In this document: one piece after another, positions 41,861-51,510 of the stretch
Layout of the letters: every line of letters starts with the position of its first letter
Numbering within the stretch: the first letter of the stretch is position 1
From: Saprospiraceae bacterium
GTDB taxonomy: Bacteria > Bacteroidota > Bacteroidia > Chitinophagales > Saprospiraceae
Assembly (NCBI GenBank): GCA_016714985.1
Contig: JADKBS010000001.1
Location: 62,001-126,000, forward strand
Direction: 5' to 3'
DNA length: 64,000 nucleotides
The notes under the pieces: generated by a model
The model's input: the letters and a program-made list of their open reading frames with translations, nothing else
Databases searched by the model: none
Told to the model about the DNA's origin: nothing
Made by a program: the position numbers and the translations under genes

Positions 41861-44800
41861 TGGCGTTTTTTAGGATTTCGGCGACAATCTCATCGGCGTC
41901 GTTCAATCCCATGGAGCGTGACCAGCAGCGTTTTTCGTTGGGCTTTACGATATAGATGGTATCACCTGAATAATAACGGATGAATTTTCGGTAATATATA
42001 CTCTCTGAGTGCTTGCGATAGGTGTATTCTTCGATGTCTTTCAAAGCAGCCTGCATAGCGGCTCCTGGCAGGGTTTCAATCTCGTTCGCTTGATGCTGCT
42101 TGTTGAGCCGAAGCGCAACAATGTTTAGCGGGGAACGATGGGTCAGTTCAAACACAGAAGCCCAAGCCGACAAGTTGGGCGTGTCCTCCAAGAACTCATT
42201 GATAGTATTGCACAAGTATTTACCATACTGCTTCAACTCAGTGATGTTGCAAGGCTGGTAAGCATCCGATTTGTCCTTATCTTGAAAAGCACCCAAACTG
42301 AAGCGCAATAGGTCTTCAATCAATACTTTTTCCGTGTCGCTTAGGTTGAGGCCCGCAAGCAGGGCGCTTTCAATTTTGTCTTCCAATTCCGCCAATTGCT
42401 GCTCAATGCCGAAGAAGCCATCTTTTTTGATTTGGATGATTTCATCCATATAGCCTACAATGGCGTTTTTTGATGCTGCTGGCAGGTCGAAGCAGAGGGC
42501 GGGGAGGCTTAGGATTTCGTTGGGTTTTAAGCGGTTTCTTTCAATACCTAAATCAACAGCAGTCAGAAACATTAAATAGGAAGCAAATCTTGAATTGAGA
42601 TACGCAGTAAGTAGCTTTAAATTATATTCATCGGTTGAGTGGATACCATAAACTGTGTCTGTATAACAGCAATTAAAATCTAAAAATGAAGCACAAAACC
42701 TGTTGTCTTGTTGACCCTCTTTTATAACTAAATGAGGCTTTTGGTAAGCATCTTTGCTTCCGATTCTTTTAAATACACTGATTTCAATAGGAACAGCCTG
42801 CTCTTCTAAAGTATGATAACGGTCAACTTTCTTTGCGTCAAGATACTTTAATTTTTTTATTTCTTCATTTGGAACTGGTTTGTATTTCAAAGAATATTTC
42901 CTAAAGCCAAGCCCTTGTTGCCACCCTTGTTTAGAAGTGTATTCTTTTATTGTTTGACTTACGTTAATATCATTAATCATATCAAAATCCCGCTCCGTCC
43001 CATACATCGCCACCTTCCATATCTTGGTATCTGGCTTCTGGCACTCTTCCATAGGAAGATACTTTATATCAGTAGGATCAATGGCAATGCCATCAATCAA
43101 TTGGTTTTTTATGGCAGTTTTGGGGGCACAGTACAGGAGTTTTTTTCGAGGCTTCGCAGGCTTGTTTTTTGAATAAAAAAACACCCCTATGGGCACAGAG
43201 GCATTGGGAATATATTTTTTACCTTCTTCCATCGACACTTTGCGAAGGATGGAGAAGTTGTAGATTTTTTCCACATCCAGTTCGTTGAAAAAAAACTGCC
43301 GGAAGTTTTGGTAGGTGCTTTTGTTGTTGAACAGAATTTTGCTTGTCGCTATCAATGCGATTTTCCCTTCTGGGCATAGAACCGTTGCCCGGTGTAAAAA
43401 TGCAAGTACCGTTTCTGTGGCATAGCCAAGTGTTTGAACGTAGTTTTTGACGTTTTCCTCTAACTCCTTCGTTCCAAATGGTGGATTGCCAACCACGAAA
43501 TCGTACTTGATTTCCTCAAACGGGCCACGCTCGATACCGTCCATTCTGAACAAATTTTTCCCCTGCTTCTTCCCATCCTTCTTCGCAGGGTCGAAAATCA
43601 AGGGAGGAAACTGCTTGTTCTTCCAAAGCGTTTTAGGGTCAAGACGGTCGAGCATGGAGAGGTAAATGCTGAACGCTGCTACTTTGATAGCTTCCGGCTG
43701 AATTTCAATTCCGAAAATATTGTTACAGACGATTTCCTCGATTTTATCGAACGTCAACTTCACACCTGTACCCTCGTGCGCAGCTTCCCAGCGGTCGAGC
43801 AGGCGATTGAGACTTTCAACGAGGAAAATCCCTGAACCGCAGGTCGGGTCGAGGATTTTATAGTTGAATCGGGTATCGCCTTCTGATGGATAAGGCAGCA
43901 CCTCGTTCATGATGAACTCTGCCAATGGATGGGGTGTGTAAAACGCACCTTTTGCTGACTGTTCGGCCTCACCTTTCTCGTCTCGAAGGAAGTCCTCGTA
44001 AATCTCACTAATGAGTTGGATGGGAATGACGCTGAAATCAAACATCCGCCAATCGAAGAGCTTCAATTGACCGTGTTCCTCTATTTTTGACCAAAAGCAC
44101 TCTTTTATTTTTTGCAGGTGGACTTCGATGACAGCCTCTTTTTCTGCATCCGTAACAGGACTTAGGTTGCCATTGAATGAAGCATCCAGTTTCTCGAACA
44201 AGCGATAGGTAGCATCCTTGTTCTCCAGAATGTCAAAATACGATTTGGCCCCCGGTAGGTATCCGGCGTAGAATTCAGGTTCGGTAGCCCCCCTATCTTC
44301 GAGGTATAGCACAAACAATGAACGCAACAGCAGGTTGTGGATAATGCTGGATGGCAGTTCCTTTTTTAATTCTCTACGGGTTGAATTAAGGTTATCAACG
44401 AGCACTTTTTCAACCCGCCTATCCGATTTGATTTTTGTAGCGTACTTCTTATGTTCCCAGAATTGACAGGACTCGATGGAGATTTTGCCAAAGACCTCCT
44501 TTAGCTCTTGCATTTTTTTGGCATCGTCAAGTCGGCCTTTGAGCAAGGTCAGGTCATCAATGCTTTTGTTTCGTTGAGATGGGGCGAATGGCTCATCTGA
44601 ACAGTTGATGACCCTGAACTCGGTATCGCTCTCCACAATAAAAAAACTGACCTTGCCTTGGTTCCAGATTTTTTTATGCGCCGCAAGAATCTCATTGACA
44701 TTGGGTTGTTGACCACCTTTGACCCATTTGATATAAACACAGGGGTATTCGCCAGAAAAATAAGCTTCATCCACAACGACTCCGCCATATTCCTTCCACT

Positions 44801-44912
44801 TTCGTACCTCCCGGATATGGTGCTGCTTGATTGCCGAGGGTGGCAATGCATCACCAAACACCTCAACGGTGTGGAGATAATCTAAATGATTGCTGACAGC
44901 GCCCATAATCAA
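41850..44912 (-). CDS. N6-adenine DNA methyltransferase, large type II/IIG-like
   Basis: A 1020-residue protein. The SAM-binding motif I is DPTCGSGIF at 355-363 and the catalytic motif IV NPPFG at 476-480, an N6-adenine class. The first 330 residues (with AHKKIWNQGKVSFFIVES and similar) resemble the N-terminal domain of type IIG enzymes; the last 400 probably hold the target recognition domain. It protects or modifies host DNA. A fused nuclease motif is not obvious, and the small downstream gene may supply cleavage. It starts 4 bases inside the regulator gene. Base composition and codon use are more AT-rich than surrounding genes, a sign of transfer. Confidence 0.88.
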   Translation of the reverse strand: MIMGAVSNHLDYLHTVEVFGDALPPSAIKQHHIREVRKWKEYGGVVVDEAYFSGEYPCVYIKWVKGGQQPNVNEILAAHKKIWNQGKVSFFIVESDTEFRVINCSDEPFAPSQRNKSIDDLTLLKGRLDDAKKMQELKEVFGKISIESCQFWEHKKYATKIKSDRRVEKVLVDNLNSTRRELKKELPSSIIHNLLLRSLFVLYLEDRGATEPEFYAGYLPGAKSYFDILENKDATYRLFEKLDASFNGNLSPVTDAEKEAVIEVHLQKIKECFWSKIEEHGQLKLFDWRMFDFSVIPIQLISEIYEDFLRDEKGEAEQSAKGAFYTPHPLAEFIMNEVLPYPSEGDTRFNYKILDPTCGSGIFLVESLNRLLDRWEAAHEGTGVKLTFDKIEEIVCNNIFGIEIQPEAIKVAAFSIYLSMLDRLDPKTLWKNKQFPPLIFDPAKKDGKKQGKNLFRMDGIERGPFEEIKYDFVVGNPPFGTKELEENVKNYVQTLGYATETVLAFLHRATVLCPEGKIALIATSKILFNNKSTYQNFRQFFFNELDVEKIYNFSILRKVSMEEGKKYIPNASVPIGVFFYSKNKPAKPRKKLLYCAPKTAIKNQLIDGIAIDPTDIKYLPMEECQKPDTKIWKVAMYGTERDFDMINDINVSQTIKEYTSKQGWQQGLGFRKYSLKYKPVPNEEIKKLKYLDAKKVDRYHTLEEQAVPIEISVFKRIGSKDAYQKPHLVIKEGQQDNRFCASFLDFNCCYTDTVYGIHSTDEYNLKLLTAYLNSRFASYLMFLTAVDLGIERNRLKPNEILSLPALCFDLPAASKNAIVGYMDEIIQIKKDGFFGIEQQLAELEDKIESALLAGLNLSDTEKVLIEDLLRFSLGAFQDKDKSDAYQPCNITELKQYGKYLCNTINEFLEDTPNLSAWASVFELTHRSPLNIVALRLNKQHQANEIETLPGAAMQAALKDIEEYTYRKHSESIYYRKFIRYYSGDTIYIVKPNEKRCWSRSMGLNDADEIVAEILKNANGR

Positions 44913-45694
44913 TTGCCCTTGCGGGGTTTAGCAGAAGTGATAGCCTCTATTTTTTGTTCAATGGCAAATAACCTGTCAAATATCAAGTTGTCGTAGCTGG
45001 TTGAGTCTTTTGGGAAAGCGACGTACGACACCATTTCCCAAGCCTCGCCTATTTCAGAGGCATCAATCGGGAAAGGCTCGTAAGCCGGGTTGTCGGAATG
45101 AAGCATCAACCTTCCAGGTCTGGCTTCTCTCAACGCCCGTTTGAACACGATGCCCTGTTCCTTCAGGATAAAGACGTACAGTTTCCCAGATTTCAAGTCT
45201 CGCCAATCTTCCACGTACTTTCCAACCACGATGAACCCATCGTCAACAGGCGGCATAGAGTCGCCCTTTATTTCAAAAGCCCTGTAAGTGCCATGTTCGT
45301 GCTTTGGCAAATGGAAATGGTAAAGCTCAGATACAAATGTTGGGTCTGAGTAGCTCGTTGCATAGCCAGCAAAAGCTTTGTAAGGGACGAACTCGACATT
45401 TTCACGACCATTTTCTTGGTTTGTGACAGCTAGTACCCTCACGCCGTTGCTGATAAGGGCTGGTGCCACTTTTTTGTCCTTCGGGAAAAGCGGCGCTCCA
45501 ATATCCTCAAAAATCAATTCATCCAAGCTTTTTTGGAACAACTCGGCCAGTTTTTTCAAAACACTTGCTGGTGGGTCGGATTTGCCGTTTTCATATTCTC
45601 CAACAGTTGGCCGACTAACGCCAATCTTTTCGGCAAGTTCTGCTTGCGACATCTTATGTTGGCTCCTAAGATATTTCAAGTTCCTATCAAGCAT
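44909..45694 (-). CDS. XRE-type regulator with S24 (LexA-like) peptidase domain
   Basis: A 261-residue repressor. The N-terminal helix-turn-helix (about 5-60) has KMSQAELAEKIGVSRPTVGEYENGKSDPP. A linker leads to an S24-type domain (about 120-225) with EIKGDSMPPVDDGFIVVG, including the serine of GDSM, and YVFILKEQGIVFKRAL with the catalytic-type Lys. Such proteins repress until DNA damage triggers self-cleavage, or act as phage-like repressors. It heads the three-gene restriction-modification operon, with a 4-base overlap to the methylase gene, so it probably times expression of the system. Confidence 0.9.
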   Translation of the reverse strand: MLDRNLKYLRSQHKMSQAELAEKIGVSRPTVGEYENGKSDPPASVLKKLAELFQKSLDELIFEDIGAPLFPKDKKVAPALISNGVRVLAVTNQENGRENVEFVPYKAFAGYATSYSDPTFVSELYHFHLPKHEHGTYRAFEIKGDSMPPVDDGFIVVGKYVEDWRDLKSGKLYVFILKEQGIVFKRALREARPGRLMLHSDNPAYEPFPIDASEIGEAWEMVSYVAFPKDSTSYDNLIFDRLFAIEQKIEAITSAKPRKGN

Positions 45695-45708
45695 TGCCGA
45701 AAATTTTT

Positions 45709-45754
45709 ACAAATGTCAAAAAATCCAGCAATTAAAACAAATGTGTACACATTT
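45709..45754. promoter_or_regulatory. Candidate operator of the restriction-modification operon
   Basis: A perfect 16-bp palindrome, aaatgtgtacacattt, at 45739-45754, 45 bases before the regulator start. The half acaaatgt occurs both there and at 45709-45716, and a related tgtacac half-site is near 45896. The spacing suits binding by the dimeric XRE/S24 protein, hence autoregulation. This is inference. Confidence 0.55.
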
Positions 45755-46067
45755 TTATCTGCTAAATCTTTCAACACAAAAGCATTAACTACCCGTTTAT
45801 ATTTGGTCAGCGGTAGGCATCCCTTTTCCATGGGCATCGCCTGACTTTGTGGACGCTCCCCTCCTGTCATAGACAAAACCGTATATATACAATTTTGTAC
45901 ACCACCCCTTCTCTCAAAAGGCTGAGAACCCAACCACCATCCCAGTGTCCCCAAACTTACCAACACCCCCTATTTTTTCACCACTCTCCCATTTTTCCCC
46001 TAAATTTATCCCCTCAAAAGACAAAACCTACCGGACTTCACTCACTAACATCCAACCATTTTCCAGC

Positions 46068-49000
46068 ATGAAGAAAACTGTACTTTCCGTCCTGATGGCC
46101 TTTGCATCCTTGTTGGCCAGCGCCCAATTGAACATGAGCCTCACCGACCAAATCGCCTATCCGCAGGGCACGAGCAGCTTGTGGGGGTACATTGACCCAG
46201 AGGACGGCACCGAATATGCCGCCGTGGGCACCCGCACGGGCGTTTCCATCGTTGACCTCACCGACCCCAACAACGTCGTCGAGATTGCCTTCAAGCCCGA
46301 CGCCATCAACTCCAACTCCTCTTGGCGGGAGGTGAAGTCCTATGGCCACTACATCTACTCGGTGACCGAGGCTGGTGGTGGCTTGCAGGTTATCAACATG
46401 ACCGACCCGAACAACGTCACCTCCACCAACTGGGCGCCCAACATCCCCGGCGTCGGGGTGCTGAACAAGATCCACTCCATCACCGTGGACGAGTTCGGCT
46501 ACCTCTACCTCAACGGTGCCAGCATCAACTCCGGCGGCCCGCTCATCATTGACGTGAGTGCCGACAACGGCAACCCGGTCTATGTTGGCAAGCTGCCGCC
46601 CATCTATTGCCACGACAGCTATGCCCGCAACAACATCCTTTACACTTCCGATATTTATGCGGGCAACTTCAAGGTCTATGACATCAGCAACAAGCAGAAC
46701 CCTATACTGTTGGCTACCCAGCAGACACCTTTCAACTTCACCCACAACACTTGGCTGAACGATGCGGGCGACGTGATTTTCACCACCGACGAAAAGCAGT
46801 TTGCCCCGGTGGCTGCTTATGACATCTCCGATTTGAACAATATCGTGGAGCTTGACCGCTTCCGGCACCTGCCCGGTATTGCCAACGGCAATATCCCGCA
46901 CAACGTCCACGTCTGGAACGACTGGGTGCTGACGGCCTACTACACTGAAGGCACCATCGTCATTGACGGCTCAAGGCCGGAGAACTTGATTGAGGTCGGC
47001 TATTTCGATTCTTTTGTTTCGCAAACGGCGGGCTTCGCCGGTGTATGGGGCGTCTATCCGTATTTTCCTTCTGGAATTTGCATCGCTTCTGACATGACGC
47101 ATGGCTTGTTGGTCTATGACATAAACTATGTGCGGGCCTGCTGGTTGGAGGGCAAGGTGACGAACGCCATCACCGGGGCCAACGTGTCGGGAGCCAGTGT
47201 GAGCATCGCCAGCACACAGGCCAACGAGGCCACTTCCAACCTACAGGGCAACTACAAGACGGGGCAGGCCATTCCCGGCGTTTTCAATGTGACGGTCACC
47301 GCCACGGGTTATTTCCCCAAGACCGTGCAGGCTACCCTCACCAACGGCGTGCTCACCATCCTCGACGTGGCCCTGGAGCCACTGACCATCAACCCCTTCC
47401 CGGCCTTTACCTACACAACGCCCACCACGGGCTGCGAGCCGCTTTCGGTCAGTTTCAGCGAAAACTCCGGCGTAGGGGCAGCATGGGCCTGGATCTTCGA
47501 GGGCGGCGACCCAGCCACCAGTACTGAGCAGAACCCCACAGTGCAGTTTAGCCCCGGCACCCACAGCGTGAGCCTGACGGTGACGACCGAGGGTGGCAAT
47601 ACCTACAACCTTTCCAACACGGACCTTGTTACCGTTGCGCCAGTGCAGAACGCCAGCTTCACTACTAGCGTGGACAGCCTTACGGTCAGCTTTGCAAATA
47701 ACTCCACCAATTACAACTCGCTTGTCTGGCTCTTCGGCGACGGGGAGACCAGCACGGAACCCAACCCGCCGCCACACACCTATGCGCAACAGGGCAATTA
47801 TATCGTCAGGCTGACCGTGAACGGCGACTGTGGCACCGACGTGTTCACACAGGTGGTACAGATTGGCCCTTTTGTGCCTTCGGCAATTTTCGGGGCGGAC
47901 GTCACGACGGGGTGTGCACCGCTCACCGTTAGCTTCACCGACCAAAGCACGAACGCCCCTACCAGTTGGGAGTGGTCGTTCCCCGGTGGCAACCCGGCCT
48001 TTTCAACGGAGCAGAACCCCACAGTGACCTATCAACAAGCAGGCAATTACGATGTAGGGCTGACGGTGACCAATGCAGCGGGCGGCAGCGAGGCCATGAT
48101 GCCGGGCCTCATCACCATCGGCGGAAGTCCCGTTGCCGGGTTCAGCGCAAGTCCCAATGGCCCATCGGTTCAGTTCACCAACAGCTCAACGGGCAGCGGT
48201 GTCACCTATGCCTGGAACTTCGGCGACGGGCAAACCAGCCAAGCGCAAAACCCTTCTCATACCTATTCTGCCCCCGGCATTTATAATGTGGGTTTAATAG
48301 TAAATAATGCTTGTGGCACCTCCACTATTTCCAATTTAATCATCATACCCGATTATTTGCCCATAGCCGGATTTAATGCGAATATAACATCGGGCTGTGC
48401 CCCGCTGGCGGTGGCATATACGGATATATCCGTTGGGCAAATAACCAGTTGGGAGTGGTCGTTCCCCGGCGGCAACCCAGCCACTTCTACTATCCAAAAC
48501 CCTGTGGTAACCTATAATAATGCCGGCATTTATAGTGCCTCGCTTATCGTTGGAAATGCGTGGGGCAGCAATGATGTCGGTCAATCTGATTTAATTACGG
48601 TAAATAATGTGCCCTCCATTAATTTCGATTATTCCATTAATGGAACAACCGTCGTTTTTAATAATAATACCAATAATGCGCTTAGCTACGCATGGGCATT
48701 TAACGATGGTTCCGGCGCAACGAGCACGGATTTAAACCCGACCCATACCTTCCCTGGGCCTGGCGCCTATCAGGTTGTTCTAAATGCAACGAATGGCTGC
48801 GGCACCGTCAGCCAAACAGCTGATATTGTCATCGCCGCCATTGCGCCAACGGCGGCATTCGACCTCGATTTCATGGGCGATTGCGCCCCATTGCAGGTGC
48901 AATTCAGCGACCAATCTGCTGGCGAGCCGACGGCTTGGCTTTGGTCGTTCCCCGGCGGTACGCCATCCACCAGCACGGAGCAGAATCCGGTGGTTGTTTA

Positions 49001-50081
49001 CAACGCAGCGGGCACTTATGACGTGTCGCTGACCGTCACCAACTCGGCTGGCACGAGCGAGGCGGCCATGACTTCCGCCATTAGCTTGGGCGCTGCGCCA
49101 GTGTCCAGCTTTACGGTGGTCGTGAATGGCCTCGGCGTCACGTTGACCAACAACTCCACAGGTGCTACCAGCTATACTTGGGATTTTGGCGATGGCAATA
49201 CAGGCACTGCGACAAACGACGAACACTATTATGCCGAAGACGGAACCTACACGGTTGTTCTGACGGCAACGAACGGAGGTGGCTCCAACACCTACGCTAA
49301 TGGTGTAACGATAGATGTACCTGCCCCCAATGCCGATTTCGGCGGCGTTGCCAGCGGCGATTGTGCCCCTGTTATAGTAGAGTTCTTCGACCAGTCAACG
49401 GGCATGGTCACTAACTGGTCATGGTCGTTCCCCGGTGGCAATCCTTCCACCTCTGTCGAAGAAAACCCGATTGTGACCTATGGCAGCCCCGGTGTTTACA
49501 ACGTGGAACTGACCGTGACCGGCCCCGGCGGCATTGATGCCCACCAGTTTCAAAACTTGGTCACGGTGTTGGATGTCCCCACGGCTGGATTTGGCTTTAC
49601 TGTGAACGATTTGGTTGTCAATTTTAGCAATACCTCCACGAATGGCAATACATACGCTTGGGACTTCGGTGATGGCATTACGCAAGTTGACATCGAAAGC
49701 CCGACCCACGAATATGCTGCACCGGGGAGCTATCAAGTCACACTGACCGTCACCAATGAATGCGGCTTGGAAATGCTCACGCAAACCGTGGTCGTGGTGG
49801 CAAATGGCACGATGGATACCATGAACGGACTCGGTAAACTGGTGGCTGCCCCGAACCCATTCAGTGGAGAATGCTGGGTTGGCTATGAACTGGAAAAACC
49901 ATTTGAAGCTGCCAACCTTGTCATCACCAATGTGCTGGGCGAGGTGGTGAAGACGCTTCGCATTGAGGCTGCTTCCGGCAGGGTGGAAATCGGTAGTGAG
50001 TTGGCCAGCAATGGGGTTTACTTGGCAAGGGTGGTGGCGGATGGCCAAACCAGCAGCGCCATCAGGGTGGTTAAACTTTGA
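46068..50081 (+). CDS. Large secreted adhesin-like protein: choice-of-anchor B propeller, ten PKD domains, T9SS signal
   Basis: A 1337-residue surface protein. The ATG at 46068 gives a signal peptide ending ASAQ; the longer frame has none. Residues about 20-350 match choice-of-anchor B type repeats (TGVSIVDLTDPNNV, HNVHVWNDWVLTAYY). A carboxypeptidase-like segment (about 355-440) follows. Then ten PKD domains alternate between two types: one with GCAPL...W.WSFPGGNP and one with W.FGDG, giving five pairs. The end (about 1255-1337) is a T9SS type A domain (APNPFSGECWV, GVYLARVVADG). It probably extends from the cell surface and binds or displays a ligand. Confidence 0.92.
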   Translation: MKKTVLSVLMAFASLLASAQLNMSLTDQIAYPQGTSSLWGYIDPEDGTEYAAVGTRTGVSIVDLTDPNNVVEIAFKPDAINSNSSWREVKSYGHYIYSVTEAGGGLQVINMTDPNNVTSTNWAPNIPGVGVLNKIHSITVDEFGYLYLNGASINSGGPLIIDVSADNGNPVYVGKLPPIYCHDSYARNNILYTSDIYAGNFKVYDISNKQNPILLATQQTPFNFTHNTWLNDAGDVIFTTDEKQFAPVAAYDISDLNNIVELDRFRHLPGIANGNIPHNVHVWNDWVLTAYYTEGTIVIDGSRPENLIEVGYFDSFVSQTAGFAGVWGVYPYFPSGICIASDMTHGLLVYDINYVRACWLEGKVTNAITGANVSGASVSIASTQANEATSNLQGNYKTGQAIPGVFNVTVTATGYFPKTVQATLTNGVLTILDVALEPLTINPFPAFTYTTPTTGCEPLSVSFSENSGVGAAWAWIFEGGDPATSTEQNPTVQFSPGTHSVSLTVTTEGGNTYNLSNTDLVTVAPVQNASFTTSVDSLTVSFANNSTNYNSLVWLFGDGETSTEPNPPPHTYAQQGNYIVRLTVNGDCGTDVFTQVVQIGPFVPSAIFGADVTTGCAPLTVSFTDQSTNAPTSWEWSFPGGNPAFSTEQNPTVTYQQAGNYDVGLTVTNAAGGSEAMMPGLITIGGSPVAGFSASPNGPSVQFTNSSTGSGVTYAWNFGDGQTSQAQNPSHTYSAPGIYNVGLIVNNACGTSTISNLIIIPDYLPIAGFNANITSGCAPLAVAYTDISVGQITSWEWSFPGGNPATSTIQNPVVTYNNAGIYSASLIVGNAWGSNDVGQSDLITVNNVPSINFDYSINGTTVVFNNNTNNALSYAWAFNDGSGATSTDLNPTHTFPGPGAYQVVLNATNGCGTVSQTADIVIAAIAPTAAFDLDFMGDCAPLQVQFSDQSAGEPTAWLWSFPGGTPSTSTEQNPVVVYNAAGTYDVSLTVTNSAGTSEAAMTSAISLGAAPVSSFTVVVNGLGVTLTNNSTGATSYTWDFGDGNTGTATNDEHYYAEDGTYTVVLTATNGGGSNTYANGVTIDVPAPNADFGGVASGDCAPVIVEFFDQSTGMVTNWSWSFPGGNPSTSVEENPIVTYGSPGVYNVELTVTGPGGIDAHQFQNLVTVLDVPTAGFGFTVNDLVVNFSNTSTNGNTYAWDFGDGITQVDIESPTHEYAAPGSYQVTLTVTNECGLEMLTQTVVVVANGTMDTMNGLGKLVAAPNPFSGECWVGYELEKPFEAANLVITNVLGEVVKTLRIEAASGRVEIGSELASNGVYLARVVADGQTSSAIRVVKL

Positions 50082-50087
50082 TTTAGA

Positions 50088-50218
50088 GTAACTACTTAGC
50101 AGGGGGTGTTTTTTGGGGGAAAATTTTCAATTTTTCCCCAAAAAACACCCCAAAATGTGGGAGGAGAGAGAAAAAATGAATTTTTTCTCTCTCCTCCCAC
50201 ACCCTCCTAAGCAGTTAC
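50088..50218. mobile_element. MITE-like double-hairpin element, complete copy (E)
   Basis: 131 bp, starting gtaactacttagcaggggg and ending ccctcctaagcagttac, so the ends are imperfect inverted repeats. Hairpin 1 (ggtgttttttgggg-type) and hairpin 2 (gggaggagagagaaaaaa-type) are both nearly perfect. It is flanked on each side by the identical 8 bases gatttaga (50080-50087 and 50219-50226), a textbook target-site duplication. It lies 6 bases after the PKD gene stop. Confidence 0.92.
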
Positions 50219-50289
50219 GATTTAGAATATTAAATGGGCGGGTTCGTGATTTTGATAAGCCACGAACCCACCCCAAAACTCTCTTCTAC

Positions 50290-51501
50290 ATGAAACGCAT
50301 ACCCTTCTTCAGTTTCTTGCTTTTGTTGCCCTTTTGGGCAATGGCGCAGCCCAAAGTCAAGCGTCTGACCAACGAACGCCTTGAACCTGGTAGCGGCTGG
50401 ATCCTTATCAGCTACAATGATTATGCATACAACAAGCATGGCCAAGAAACCAGCAATATCCGATATAATTTTGATGGTGGTTGGTATAAGGCTGGTGCCC
50501 ATTTAAGGGAATATGACGAGCAAGGCAATCTCTTGAAGGCCACTCAATACTACAAGCGCCAAACGGCTAATGATGCCTACCTTTATTCTGAAACAGTTTA
50601 CGAGATTGGACAGGATGGATGTACCGCTACGGAGTTGCAACGCATATTCATGGAGAATGGCGAAATGGACGCTGCCAATAAATCAATCTACTATTCAGGG
50701 GCAGACTGTCGGCGTGATAGCGTCGTGGGCATGAGGTGTGACAGTATGGGCAACTCTCTTGTTTGTTCGGAATGGTACTATGTCAGTTATGAGTTTGATG
50801 CCAACGGCAACAATACCGTTGAAAACCAAGGGTTCTGGGATATATTTTCCCAGAATTATTACCGCCTTGATAGCGCCGTGGTTTACCAATATAACCCAGC
50901 TAGGCAACTCACTTCCGTAACGTACAGCGATGCCGATCGGCCATATTCAGTGGTGCAATACACTTACCATCCAGACGGTCAAATCGCTACCACTTCAATT
51001 TACAATGCCAGCGACACAGGCTGGGAGCTGTTTCGCAGCGATTCTGTGGGCTATGAGTATATGTATGACGACCAAGGTTTTTTAGTTCGCAAGAACACGA
51101 ACTATTATGACTTGATTTCAACACTGTCTTACGGTCAGGAAAGCATTTACTTGAACTATTGTGACGGTCTGCCCCATGTCGAGCTTTGGAACAGTAATAT
51201 CCGAACCACTTTTGAATACACAGAAGGTGTTGACTGCCAAAACCCTAATCTACTTTTTGCACCAACAGTAAGCCCTAATCCTGCCGACGATTACATCAGG
51301 ATAGACTACACGGGGTTGGAACGGGGCAAAACGTACGCCTCGCTCCACAATGCACACGGCGCCGAGGTAGTAGGGTACAAAGTGTGGTACAGAACCGACA
51401 CGATTGAGTTGGATGTTTCGCAGGTCGCAAAAGGGATTTATTTCCTGCGGATTGCCGATGGCAAAAAAATGTTCGGAAGGAAAATCGTGGTAATGCGGTA
51501 G
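50290..51501 (+). CDS. Secreted YD-repeat-like protein with T9SS sorting domain
   Basis: A 403-residue protein. The ATG at 50290 begins a signal peptide ending AMAQ; upstream in-frame ATG codons lie inside the transposon-like element and are rejected. The middle has tandem beta-hairpin repeats of the form Y.YD.QG...., for example LREYDEQGNLLKATQYYK and YEYMYDDQGFLVRK, resembling the YD repeats that build Rhs-type shells, but too few for a shell. The C-terminus (about 325-403) is a T9SS type A domain (VSPNPADDYIRI, KGIYFLRIADG). Function unknown, probably surface display. Confidence 0.85.
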   Translation: MKRIPFFSFLLLLPFWAMAQPKVKRLTNERLEPGSGWILISYNDYAYNKHGQETSNIRYNFDGGWYKAGAHLREYDEQGNLLKATQYYKRQTANDAYLYSETVYEIGQDGCTATELQRIFMENGEMDAANKSIYYSGADCRRDSVVGMRCDSMGNSLVCSEWYYVSYEFDANGNNTVENQGFWDIFSQNYYRLDSAVVYQYNPARQLTSVTYSDADRPYSVVQYTYHPDGQIATTSIYNASDTGWELFRSDSVGYEYMYDDQGFLVRKNTNYYDLISTLSYGQESIYLNYCDGLPHVELWNSNIRTTFEYTEGVDCQNPNLLFAPTVSPNPADDYIRIDYTGLERGKTYASLHNAHGAEVVGYKVWYRTDTIELDVSQVAKGIYFLRIADGKKMFGRKIVVMR

Positions 51502-51510
51502 GAATTTGCC

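Noticed and set aside
50113..50289. 59-residue extension of the YD-like secreted protein
   Set aside because: It is encoded by the MITE-like element and would hide the signal peptide.
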